The notes under the pieces: generated by a model
What the model saw: only the letters and a program-made list of their open reading frames with translations
What the model was told of the DNA's origin: nothing
The model's database searches: none
In this document: positions 45,607 to 57,159 of the stretch, in pieces
How positions within the stretch are numbered: the first letter of the stretch is position 1
How the letters are laid out: the number at the start of each line of letters is the position of its first letter
Program-made: the position numbers and the translations under genes
Source of the DNA: Primula veris
Taxonomy: Eukaryota > Streptophyta > Magnoliopsida > Ericales > Primulaceae
DNA: 64,000 nucleotides
NCBI GenBank assembly: GCA_963682055.1
Contig: OY821749.1
Location: 8,048,336 to 8,112,335, forward strand
Direction: 5' to 3'

Positions 45607-46867
45607 GTAAGTACAACCACAAATACACTTCATCGTCAAAGCATGAAATGAAAGCTCATTCAAAGGTTGACGGAATGAAGGCTAAACAATATAATAGCTT
45701 AACTACAAAAGTGAAAAATATGACACAAGACATAACTTCCATGCCCCTCTTTTTCCAACCTTACATGAAGATGATAGTCACGTGACCCGTACAGATTTTA
45801 ATATTAAAGGCCATTTCAGAAGACTAGTTTGGTACCTGGAAAGAGGGCTAAATGGTTTTTGTGGGGTAGTATTTTCATATAGTAATTGTTGGTAGTGCTT
45901 CCAGCGTACATCTATTGCTGTTTATTCATGCATTCTAGCTTCTACTTTTAGAGGTGCTGATGGCTACTAAAACTTTTATCTGATAGAAATCAATCAATGA
46001 CTCAAATGTTATATTTACTATCAAAATACCATGAGTTGGATTCTAAAGAAACCACCACTCTTCAAATTAGGATACTGTTTCTTTGTAGTAACTGTAAAAA
46101 TTAACCAAGTTACTATGAAGATGGATCACTTCTAGTCGCGCAGAAGTTTGAGACTTCAACAAAAAAAAAAATTATAGAAGTAAAAGTTCTATTCCATAGC
46201 ATGCGGGTGAAATTCAGAAGACCCAAGAAAAAGTTACTACAATAAAGAATAATCCCGCAAAAGTTCAATAGAAGATGAAGGCAGCTATGACTCTAAAATG
46301 TGTCAGTGCTCAGAAGTCAAAACTAAACAAAATTCGGGAACACAAGATTGCCTTTAAACTTATTGAGAAATCAAGTGTCATGTGAGAGCTTAGAGAAGCA
46401 ATATATTACTAGATAAAAGAGGCTCGAGTTAGAAGTCTCTTGTCTGAAGCTCTCAATTACTCATGCTATTTCCTATAAATGTATTCTCTAACCACCACTT
46501 TACGGTGAAAATCAATACCTTAACAGTAATGGCTTATTCCTAAGTTAGTTTTTTAGGCTAAAACCTTCAAGAAAAAAAGCTCGAATCTTAAACTAGTCGA
46601 CCCAATGCAGTACAATTTGGAGTAAACAAAAAAAGGAAAAATATCTGAGCTAAAAAGTTGCAACTAAACTATCCTCTAGTCATTTATTAATTCTGGGTAT
46701 AGCTGGACCGTTATCATGGTTTTTCCATCAAAGCTACGACGAAAAAAAAAAAGGACCTTGTTTTACTTAGACTCAAAATCAGACACTAACCTAGAGTGCT
46801 AGTGCAAGCACTATTATGGGATCACTGCTTTTCAATGTGGGATCCAACATATTACACCATTTTTTCT
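45607..46867. other. Upstream DNA of the transporter gene
   Basis: Must contain the 5' leader intron and perhaps the first exon of the minus-strand transporter. I could not place the donor by eye. No other gene is supported. Confidence 0.4.
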
Positions 46868-47580
46868 TTCGTAAAATAACACAAAAAACCATTTCTTGAC
46901 TAGGTGAATAAATGAGCCTAACAAGGAAACTAATCTAACCCATAATTACAAATAACCAAAGGGATTTATTAGTATAGTATAATCACAGTATCTGTATCCA
47001 TTAAAACAGCTTTTTCTTCATCAAAATGTAATTAAACTTATCAGAATAAATTAAAGATAGACACATCAATGCATCATGACAAATAGTAGATGTTCATGTA
47101 ATAAAAACTAAGTTACTGAATGAAAGTAAAGTCCAATCACTAAGTTTAATCATTTCACACTCAGAATCTAAAGAAGTAGTAATTGAGAAATGAGAAACCG
47201 TATTCAGCTCAGAAAACGATGCATATATATACATATTATACAAATATTTCATAAAATAACACAAAAAAAAAAAAACATTTCTTGATTAATTAAGTGAATG
47301 AATAAACCTAAAAAGGAAACTAATCTTACCCACAAGGCAAAAATCACAAATGCCAAAAAGGCTTTTATTAGTATAGTATAATCATTAATCACGTTATCTG
47401 TATCCTTTAAAACACCTTCCTCTCTATCAGAATGTAATTAAATTTATCAGATATATTCAAAGATGGACAGACAACATGACAAATAGTAGTTGAAATCACT
47501 AAGTTTAATCATTTCTCAATAGAAGTAGTAATTAAGAAACCATATTCAGCTCAGAAAATGATGCATATACATATATCATC
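46868..47580. repeat. Tandem duplication of about 330-380 bp
   Basis: Copy 1 (about 46871-47245) and copy 2 (about 47251-47580) share AAATAACACAAAAAA, CATTTCTTGA, AAGGAAACTAATCT, TTTATTAGTATAGTATAATC, TCAGAATGTAATTAAA-like and CATATTCAGCTCAGAAAA. Copy 2 has small deletions. Confidence 0.85.
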
Positions 47581-47587
47581 ATTTCAT

Positions 47588-47866
47588 TCTATTATAATAA
47601 GTCAACCCAAGATTTGTTGAGCCTGCCAAATTTTGCAATTTTTTTCTAAAATTACCCTTACACTTTTTTATTAATTACCGTAATATGAGTCTCATAAATA
47701 ATAGAAAATTAAAAAACTAATTAGCATTATTTATCCGTCTTTTAACAAGTCAAAATTATTTTAAGTATTCTCCTCTTCTATATATATTTTTTTATTCTCC
47801 AAATAACTATACTTATTTAATGTATTTTAATTGTAGTACGCAACACAACATGTGTGACACGATTAG
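47588..47866 (+). mobile_element. Helitron-like element
   Basis: Starts TCTATTATAATAAGTCAACC and ends with hairpin ACACAACATGTGT, then GACACGA and TTAG/T, where CTAG is expected. Related to 50141-50418 at both ends and in the GCCAAATTTTGC phrase. Confidence 0.55.
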
Positions 47867-47975
47867 TTACTAAGTATATAAATAAGCAGAGAGATGGAGA
47901 GAAAGGGTACGTTTAGAGAGAGAGAAGATAAGCAAGCTCTCGTCTTCTTTGTCGTCGATCTACACTTTTTATTGT

Positions 47976-48026
<51 letters not shown>

Positions 48027-48037
48027 TGAGTGTGTGT
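47976..48037. repeat. (TA)n(GA)n microsatellite
   Basis: About 13 TA units, then about 12 GA units, then GTGTGTGTC. The CT/GA-rich stretch at 47885-47960 next to TATATAAATA (47877) looks like a promoter with a leader, but its strand and gene are unclear. Confidence 0.7.
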
Positions 48038-50140
48038 CTGGTGCTAAATAAGTATTCTACTATCTCAGATCCCGCTGTATGTATCTATCTATCTATGTAT
48101 TATTTGCACCGACGCCCCAAAGGTTTAAATAAAATGATAATTGCACCGGTTATCTACACACAACACATATACCATTTTGGCATGCAAATCAACCAATCTC
48201 TCCATGAACAAGTTCGTACTCGTCTCGTTAAAACATCGGTTCGTGTTTATTCATTTATTAATTAGCTGATTCTAAACATTATTCTAGGACTCGTTAAAGT
48301 CTCGTAAACAGAATCGACTTGTTTAGTTATTTTAATATATTTTCTTCATATATATTTCTTCTTATTTACGTAAAATTTATCAAATACTCGTATAATGTTG
48401 ATGGTCGGTAAATATTTTTCAGTTCATGTAATAATTTTTTTAAAAAATAAATCTAATTTAAACTAAAACTCATAATTATTAAATGTATTATTGTTTATAT
48501 TAACATTGATTTTAGCTAAGTAAAAAAAATAAAATAAGCAAAACGATGCTAAATTTGTATGAAAACGTGTTCAGTCGGGACTTGTGAATGCGTTCGTGAA
48601 CAAGCTCGTCTATAAGCGATCCAAGTTTGAACAACAATTTAGAGCTCGTTTAGTAAATGACATTGAGCAGAGCTAGGCTCGGCTCGGCTCGGCTTATTTG
48701 CAGCCCTACACCCCTAGTCTCAATTGAGTAAATTTTGATAGTTGAATAAACTAAAAGGACCAAACTGTAAAAATCTATTTTTGATTTAGACTTCGCGATG
48801 TATTTTGTGTGCTATAGCTCAGGGAAAATATCGGTGCTCTACAAAAAATAAGTTTGTTTGAGGTTTTTAAATGTAGATCATTCGGTATTAAGACAACGGT
48901 TCAAACGGCATGCGCGATTTCGAGTCCAATCGAATAAGTTACGAGCGTTTCAGAAAATGACGAATGGAGAGCACTTAACGGACTTGGCTGGCCTCACAGA
49001 CAGATCATTTTTGTCTATAGATGTCGGTGGTAGAAAGTTTTTTGACTTTCTAGCCTACTTCACCAATCGATCATGGGAAGACAAGCTGATCGGTCTACTC
49101 CATACGTGAAAAAACTGATTTTCCTAATTAGAGCATTGTTGTCTATTAATTTTTTGAACCAGTAAATCTCGTCAAAAAACAACTACAACAGTCATGTGTG
49201 ATGTAAGAACGTCCCACAAACTATTAGGACTATGAAATCATATATTTATGTACTCAAATTTCATTTAAGTGCAAACCCTAGCCACCATCAGAGCCGGCTA
49301 CAGACCAACACAATAGATGCCCAAGGCTAATATCATTTAAGCAAGATTTTAAGCTTCATGTACTGCTTTTACTATTCATATTACTTTATTCTTGAGAGAT
49401 CAACTTGTAAACACTCATATTGATATTGATCAAGAAATGAGCATTAACTATAGTGAGTGAAATACTTTTCATAAATTTATTTGTAAGAGCAAATTTACAA
49501 GTTCAATTGTGATTGAGTGTTTGAATAGAAGCTGTTAAGCCACTGTATAGTTAAAAAAATTAAGTTAAATACTTGCTTATTTATAGATTGAGACGGGGTC
49601 GATTGGATTAGTTGACTCGTAGACGTGTACGTTAATTCGCACTTGTATCAAGAGGAGGAAACTCGGGTTGAAAGGGAGAATCAGATGATTAAGCTCCCGT
49701 TAAGTTTGTAATATTTGGTTAAAAGATTATAATACATGTTAAAGTGAATTATAGGGAAAGGACTAGACGGGTTGTCGAACCTCTATAGTTTATATATTGT
49801 TGTATCATTTCTTTTTCTTTAATCTTTATTTTAGGCACTTATATTATTTTAAATTCTGTGATTGTGTTAAATTTATATCTAATAATGCATAATCAAGGTT
49901 CGCTTAAGCGTAAATTGAGTTAGTTGGCTTGAAAACACACTTACATTTTAATTAGGGGAAAAACATCCTAAACCTTTTCCCCCACCCCTACGGTTTAGCT
50001 AATCTCGGACCAAGAGAACATTGACTGCAAACTTACTGAATCACTCGCTATAGATGAACCAAGTCGAGAATATGATTTCGTTAAGATGAATTATTCTCTG
50101 TATGCAAAAGTTGTTTGCCCTAACTTCGACGAAATGAGCA
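48038..50140. other. Intergenic DNA
   Basis: No gene is supported. A GC-richer patch at 48858-49109 has an open stretch of 83 codons with no recognisable motif. It may be a remnant of a mobile element. Confidence 0.4.
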
Positions 50141-50418
50141 TCTATCATACTATTCTAATAAGTCAATTCAAGATTTTTGATACTGCCAAATTTTGCCACT
50201 TTTTTTCTTAAAATACTCATATACTCTTTTATTATTTACTATATAACCATACTTTTATAAATAATAATATTTATCCATGTTTAACCATTCAAAATTCTTT
50301 TAAGTACTCTTATCTTATATTATATATATTTTTTTAATTTTCATATATTTGTATCATCACCATACTTATATTTGTATATCACTATGTGTCGCACACGTAA
50401 CGCGTGTGACACGATTAA
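50141..50418 (+). mobile_element. Helitron-like element
   Basis: Starts A/TCTATCATACTATTCTAATA. A hairpin CACACG-TAACG-CGTGTG at the 3' end is followed by ACACGA and TTAA/T, expected CTAA. 278 bp. Same family as 47588-47866. Confidence 0.58.
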
Positions 50419-53400
50419 TAGTATTATTACACGAAGATAATAGAATATGTATAATACAAATTATAGAATGATGTATTAAAAGAGTTCTAAGTTCCTCTAT
50501 TCACATTATATATAAAAGAGTGGTAATATAGTTGTTTAAAAAATTCGCCCAACTAACTACTAAGTATATCTGTTTACAAAAGCACATCACTTCCAACAAC
50601 GTTTAAGAATCTGATATATAATATCGGGATGAGAGGCCTCAAAAATTTATCGTGACTATTTTATCTATGAGAGCAAGATTTGTAACCATCAAAGACGGGC
50701 ACGGCCACTCTGTTGTTTTCAATTTTTTATACATATAATTTAAAGTTTTTTGATATATATACATCGATGCCCCCTGTTAATGGCAAAGTTGTTGGTTTAG
50801 TGGTAACATATAAGCTGCTGATTTTTTAATTTTTAGTTTTTTATTATAAAATTACCAAATTACCCAATACATCAATGCTTGTGTTGGATATGTTTGGAAA
50901 AATTGTATCAATAGTTGTGTTGGATATGTTTTTGTTAGTCTTTGACTTCTTATTCATTTTATGTTATGTTGAAAATACAAAAAAAAATTGTATTAGACTA
51001 TATTTATTTCATCTGATGATCGACATATATTTACATCACCGCACTCGAAATTATTTATTCTGGTTCATCAAATGAGAGTGTTATAAATGTAGACTTGAAT
51101 AGATAGGGAATTGACTAGTGAAATCTTTGAGTAAACATACCTTCAACAAGTAACATGTTCTCCTCATTCAGCTTAAAGTTGAGTCGTTAATTCTTCCGCA
51201 GCTAGTAATTAACACATCGAAACCCAGAACACACAGAAAATGTATCACAATGATAATAGGTTGTGTAGCAATTACGTTGGCTTAATTTTATTTTTTAGTG
51301 CTCTGTATTTTGCCTGTTTTTTGGTTTAGTGTACTAGCTTTCGAAAATGTTGATTTAGTACACTCAATTTAACATATTCTTTTATTTAGTGACCTAAGTT
51401 TACAAAATTTTGATTTAGTGTCCTCAGTTTATTGAAAAAAATTGATTTAGAAACCTACTTAGCTTCACAAGTTTTAAAAAATTATAATGCAGCGCACATA
51501 GTTTAGAAATTAATAACGTAAAAAGTGACAAAATTAACTCATTTATATATATTTTTAAAAGATATGTTTCCAAATCAGTAACCTTTCTTTTCTTTTTTTA
51601 ATTTTTTTATAAAAATATTAATAATTTTTTTCCAACAAAATGGGAAAGTCTATTAAAACGTAAGATGTTTTTCTGGTAAGATTTTTGAATTTTTTTTCCT
51701 TTACTGATAAAGTTATGTCTCAAAATATTTTTTAAAAATTAATTACTTATGAGAAATTTCAATATAGAGAAAAAAAAACGACTGCGAGGACAATATATTT
51801 CTTCAAGAAATTCTTTTCTTAGAGAAAGGAAGTTTTTTTGGGGGAATTTGAATTTTTTTTGTAAAGAGAATATTATATTAAACAAATTTATTAGAGAATA
51901 AATTATTTCTAAAAAGAATAAAAATTTACCAATACTGTTTATAAAAACTAGTAGTTCTTTTAAAAGTTAATTAGTATATTTCATATATTTTGCTAAAGTA
52001 TTAAATAAAAATATACTTTGACGAGCATACTATATACTTTAAGCATAGTAAAAAATTGAAAGTTGTAATAAAAACATTATGACAAAATAATTGTAGCACG
52101 TGTAATCATCTGTCATATATAGTAAAAACTAAAGTATATATATTTTGTTCTGTGTTATACGGCCCAACCTTAAAGCATTAAGATACCGAATCCAGTATAT
52201 CTTGTCTCCTTTTATATTTCTAGCATTCACTGTCTATATAACTAGGGGTAATATTTACTAGTCTCATAATTAATAATTTATTGATATTTATAACTTGCAT
52301 CTCATTTTGCTTTGTTTTATGGGTCACTATTAATAAAAAAAACTAAAGTTATTCAAGGAAAAAACAAGTGTGTTGGCGATTATGAAATGTTTTACTCTGC
52401 TTTAAATAAATAAAAAAATCGGAGGTGAGATATTTTAATTTCAATTTTTTGGAGTTAATCGATAGAATTGAGATGAATACATGGTTAGAGCATTCTGAGC
52501 AGAATTGATATGCGTCATTTAAAAGCTATTATAGATATCAATTTCACATTTTTTGTGGGTGCAGCAGTTCAGGTACAGTAACTGTTATCATAACTATTTT
52601 GGCAAAATAGCCTTTATTTTCTACAGTAAAATGGTATGTTAACATATTCATGTAGATATCTACATGTATGTTGTTGTCGGTTGTCACGCTCATTTTCTAT
52701 CCATTGTTATTCTCTTTCCTCTGTTCCATAATTATTTCGCATAAAATTTCCATTATTGTTGATGGTTAATGTTGATGTCACATGCTTGCAAAAATAATCA
52801 AAACAATGTTGTTATTGCCGCATTCAAAATCAATTTTCAAATTCAATCCGTTGATGTGTATTTTTCTAATCAGCTTAATTCATTGCTCATTTGTGAAAAT
52901 AATGAAACACAAAAATGCACGAACATTTTTAACAATATTTAATAATCGGACCCAATTATCTTCTTTTTTCATCCAACTTACCATCCACAAAAATAACATG
53001 AAAATTATACCCGATGAGATAGAATAGTTATAGTCATCATTTTCTCAAGGCAAAATCTCAAATCTCAATAAAAAAAAATGCACGTGCAAAATAAATTATT
53101 TGTTGTTTATACCATTTGTTTTCTATGGGTTTGTTTTGTTTCTAACTTTTACAAAAATAAACTAGACAGTATAGTTAAAAAAAAAATTATGTCCACTATC
53201 ACAGACATTAAAGAAAAAATTTGAAAAAATTCCAAATTAAAATTTTTCTATCAATTTACAGATTCATTTGTTAATTTTTTTGTCATTTATTTATCGAGTA
53301 ATGCTAAACCCATAAGTTGTACACAACTTGCAGGCTAATAAAATACATATTTATCCCTCCAAATATATATATAAAATTCTATAATTTGATAAATCAAAAT

Positions 53401-53829
53401 ATAAATATTCAACATAATAAAAACACAATCTACGAAAATTCCAAATAAAAATATAATAGATCACTAGTTTAGTCTACCCTAAATTTAAATATTAATTAAA
53501 AATAAAAAAATTTGTTAAATCTATTATTAATAACAATCAAAACCCTTGATGGGGTGGAATGTCATGTAATGTGACACATCAACGGGTTGATTTTTTGGGT
53601 ATGAAAAATATGTGAGTAAAAAAAATTTCTTAATTAAAATTAACATATTTGGTTAATGTCAGTATAATAAAATTCCATTTTAAGATGTTTTTATTTAAAT
53701 TTAAAATTTAAATAAATGTTGCAAACTAGGATTTTTTTTATTCTAGACAATTTAACAATCTGATTTCGGCATAATTTTGGGTATTAAAATATTGTTAGTA
53801 ACTTGCGTGTGTTTAATTGAACTGCTAGA
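50419..53829. other. Intergenic AT-rich DNA
   Basis: No gene is supported. At 51280-51460 a phrase like TTTGATTTAGTGWCCTCAGT repeats loosely four or five times. Confidence 0.4.
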
Positions 53830-53839
53830 GTTACAATTT

Positions 53840-53943
53840 TTTTTTAAAATCTTATTAACGAGGATCAATGGAGTTCACAGCTACCCTTTTAAGAAGATTC
53901 GAACCTGTATCTAAGTTATTCCTAGCGGGTTTTAGCCCACTGG
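53840..53943 (-). mobile_element. tRNA-derived SINE
   Basis: The minus strand shows an A-box-like TAACCCAGTGGG, then CTAAAACCCGCTAGG, then the B-box GGTTCGAATCT about 35 bp later, and ends in a short A-rich tail. The 10-bp sequence GTTACAATTT flanks it (53830-53839, 53944-53953) as a target duplication. Internal RNA polymerase III boxes, an A tail and long target duplications define SINEs. The A-box overlaps the duplication by a few bases. Confidence 0.72.
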
Positions 53944-54363
53944 GTTACAATTTGTTTAAACATCGTATTTGTTAATTAATTAGGTTAATGTAACAAGATG
54001 GGACACAGATTTGTGTTTACTGCATATTTAAAAAACTCAAAAAATTTCAAGATTTGTTACACTTTCAAGTTTTTTTATTTAATGCTTTAAAACAATTTTT
54101 ACAAATTATATATTTTTTAAAGACAATAGGTATTTTAAATGATTTGCTGGAGTGAAAAATATGTAAATTAAACATGTATTATAATCTGCTATAGGAATAT
54201 GTGTAAAATAGAAATGAGTAGTTTTATGAGGTAAAATAGATGATCAAGATAAAACCACTGTTGTAAATGCTTTAGATATCAAGATACTAGTATTCCAAAG
54301 GTACTAACCCGACACTTATATTTGTAAAAGAAATGATGAATAACAAAGCAAATGACACCGGAA

Positions 54364-54557
54364 CACTATAAATTAATATTTGATTTAGTGATAGTCAAAA
54401 ACTGTCACAAACATGTCATTAATTTAAAAAGCTGTCACAAATCTGTCGCAAATTGACTAAACTATCACAAAGCAGTCACAAAAACCGTCGTTAATAAGCT
54501 CGTAATAAAAAATACCGTCATTAATCCCGTCGCTATTTATGTATTTTTTTTATAGTG
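54364..54557. mobile_element. CACTA-type MITE, family A copy 2
   Basis: Starts CACTATAAATTAATATTTGA and ends GTATTTTTTTTATAGTG, with exact 3-bp duplication GAA on both sides (54361-54363, 54558-54560). The inside repeats CTGTCACAAA phrases. Reverse orientation to 11918-12110. Confidence 0.88.
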
Positions 54558-54703
54558 GAAATACACGTGGTTATTTGGAGCATTTTTTTATTTTTTTATT
54601 TTGTTATATCATCTACTATATATTTATTTTCAATAAACACGAGTTACAAGTATATATATGCATATTAATACCATATTTCGACATGTACTATGTTTAAAGC
54701 TAA

Positions 54704-54896
54704 CACTACAAAATAATATTTGATTTAGTGAGAAACAAAAATTGTCACAAGTCTGTCACTAATTTAAAAAACTGTCATAAATATGTCGCAAATTGACTAA
54801 ACTGTCCCAAAACCGTCACAAAAACCGTCGCTAATAAGCTCGTAACAAAAAATACCGTCACTAATTCCGTCGCTATTTGAGTATTTTTTTATAGTG
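54704..54896. mobile_element. CACTA-type MITE, family A copy 3
   Basis: Starts CACTACAAAATAATATTTGA and ends GTATTTTTTTATAGTG, with exact 3-bp duplication TAA on both sides (54701-54703, 54897-54899). It lies 146 bp from copy 2 in the same orientation and is highly similar to it. Confidence 0.88.
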
Positions 54897-54899
54897 TAA

Positions 54900-55945
54900 G
54901 AATCTATGGATCGTAACTAACGTGCATAAATCTAATATTTATTTCCATGTGAATACAAATATACATTTCTTTAAATCTTATCATATAATATAAAAATTAC
55001 TATAAAGTTTAAAATAATTGACCTACCCATTTCTTTAATAAAAAATTGTACCATCGTACAGTACATGCTATGATACTCATACTCGTGCCTATACCCGGAC
55101 AACTTAGATCAACAAAAAGAAATTAGTATAATTATTTCAAAGACTAATTAATTAACAAATCAAAAGTATATATTTCATGCTTAAATTGTAACAGCAACGT
55201 TGATGTACTAAATCGGAAATTTTAAATGATAATGTTGGTGTATTTAATTACAATTGCCCCCCCCTTTTTTTTTGTATATCTTCCGTTTAAGTGAACAAAA
55301 ATTTAAGAACAAAGCAAAGAAGAAAAAGATTGGTAGATACAAATTGTTTTATCTTCTAACAACAAGTGACTGAAATATTCACCAAATGCCACGTGACAAG
55401 CAGTTATCGATTCGGAAGTTCCCGCTTCCTGGTCACACCCTAGGTTTTAACACAAATTGTTGCAACCCTTTAGAAATATTGTAACTTTTCAAAATATATA
55501 TATATATATACTAACAGATAAATAGTACATTCCTCTTCTCGTTGTTAGTTGGTAAAACTCTTGTTCAACTGGTTGGACAAGCATGTTTCGGCAGTTTTCT
55601 TTTTCTTTCTTTGAAACCAATCTGGTCTTGCACACTTATCAAGTACTCCTATTAACGTGGATGGTTAGTAATATTGGAGACCGATGATAAAAGTAAAGAT
55701 ATATGTTTTTTTTTCTGAAGAGTTGTAGTAGTTACAGAAACTTCCGATTATTTTTTGTAGAAATGCACAAAGTTACATCTGAGTATAAAGTATTGAAACG
55801 CTAAGGCGCTCCAAAAACCCGTCTCTTTTGAAAATCTGAGCGTCATTCTTCATTTTTAAGGAAATCTTTTAGGTTTTCAACAAATCTGTGACTTGCAAAT
55901 GCCAAGTACATCTTCTTAAACTACTTTTGTATAATGTTAATGCAG
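54900..55945. other. Upstream DNA of the aquaporin exon
   Basis: I looked for the first NPA box and the N-terminal helices of a TIP aquaporin on the plus strand and saw none. No other gene is supported. Confidence 0.45.
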
Positions 55946-56318
55946 CATGTTCCGACATGAAATCCCCCAAGAGATGACCGGGTTTGGAGCATCTATACTA
56001 GAAGGTGTGATGACATTTGCATTGGTTTACGCAGTCTACGCCTCAGGTAACCCAAGGCGTGGCCCATTAGGGCCCATTGGGCCATTAGCAATTGGGTTCA
56101 TTGCTGAGGCAAATGTGCTTGCATCAGGTCCCTTTACGGGAGGGTCAATGAACCCAGCTACTTCATTCGGATCCACTATTATAGCTGGTACTTTTAAAAA
56201 CCAGGATGTTTATTGGATCGGCCCCTTTGTTGGTGCTGCACTTACATGTATTCTGTACGATAATGTGGTTTTCCCTGCTCATGTGCCAGAAACTACAGAC
56301 GACGATAATAGGGTTTAG
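55946..56318 (+). pseudogene. TIP5-1: TIP5;1-like tonoplast aquaporin, last exon only
   Basis: An acceptor TTAATGCAG ends at 55945. The exon encodes the C-terminal half of a TIP: EMTGFGASILEGVMTFALVY (helix 4), GPLAIGFIAEANVLASGPF (helix 5), the second pore box GGSMNPATSFGS and helix 6 with KNQDVYWIGPF, ending at TAG 56316-56318. The EMTGFGAS...LEG and YDNVV phrases match the pollen-type TIP5;1 subfamily, water and urea channels of the vacuole or mitochondrion. The residue after the second NPA is Thr, not the usual Arg; TIP5;1 also lacks this Arg (Cys in Arabidopsis). The first half with the first NPA is not found upstream. The first bases read His-Val-Pro in a different frame from the rest, which fits a 2-base deletion near 55955. 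It could still be a live gene with distant exons. Confidence 0.7.
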
Positions 56319-57159
56319 TTTTTAGGGTAAATAGAATGTTCTAACGTGACTTGTTATGTTATTAGGCGTCTGTTTGCTTATCAGTGAAAACAGAACTGTT
56401 TGTTTATTTATGGAGATCTTATTGTTATGTTGTAGCCTCGTTCAGGATTTGGCTTATTAGTAAATAAAAACAGATAGAAGGTTACAAGTTACTTATTGCG
56501 AGTAGCTAGGCGGTTGATTTTAGCATTTTATTTCCCTAGCTACAACTTATCTATAACTCAAAAAACTCGGTTTTAATATCGAATAGTGGTAACAATACCG
56601 ATTACTAAAAATATATTCTTCAGAAGTTCTCACCTGCAAAATTGGATGGACCCAATACACTTGGAACTTTGAGTTCAATTTTGAGATTTCATAGCCTAGA
56701 TAAACTAAACTATTTAAAACGCAAAAAATTGAAATGTACGCACTCATATGAAAAATGAAAGTGGTTCTTTTGCATGAAAGATGCAGACTAACAAATCCAC
56801 AACCTAAGCCTTTCACATTTTTCTGGGCCGAGGATTCCAATCTGGTGGTAGATAAAAACTAGCAGACGAGTAGTACTAAAGAGCTCTGTTAATATTAAAT
56901 CGAAATCACTAGCCACCATCCAGGGTTGTGTTTGGCTTGTTAAATTAACAACAGCTGTGATGAAAAAAATACAGACCACATGAAAAACAATGAAGTCATT
57001 TTAAAGCTTAAATAGTATCTTAGAATAAAAGCATCTAAAATACCATTATCGTTATATACAAACTTCGGACCTAAACAAAACCAGTCACAAAAGCCAATTA
57101 TAGCAGGAGCTGTTTCCTATATTGACACACAATAACATAAGATTGCTGACAAATATTAA
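56319..57159. other. Convergent 3' flanks of the aquaporin exon and SMC6
   Basis: No gene is supported. It would contain both 3' untranslated regions. Confidence 0.5.

Noticed and set aside
48858..49109. Plus-strand open frame of 83 codons as a gene
   Set aside because: No motif, start context or splice support; may be a repeat remnant.
53840..53943. A functional tRNA gene
   Set aside because: It has A- and B-box-like sites but no cloverleaf acceptor pairing, plus an A tail and target duplications, so it is a SINE.
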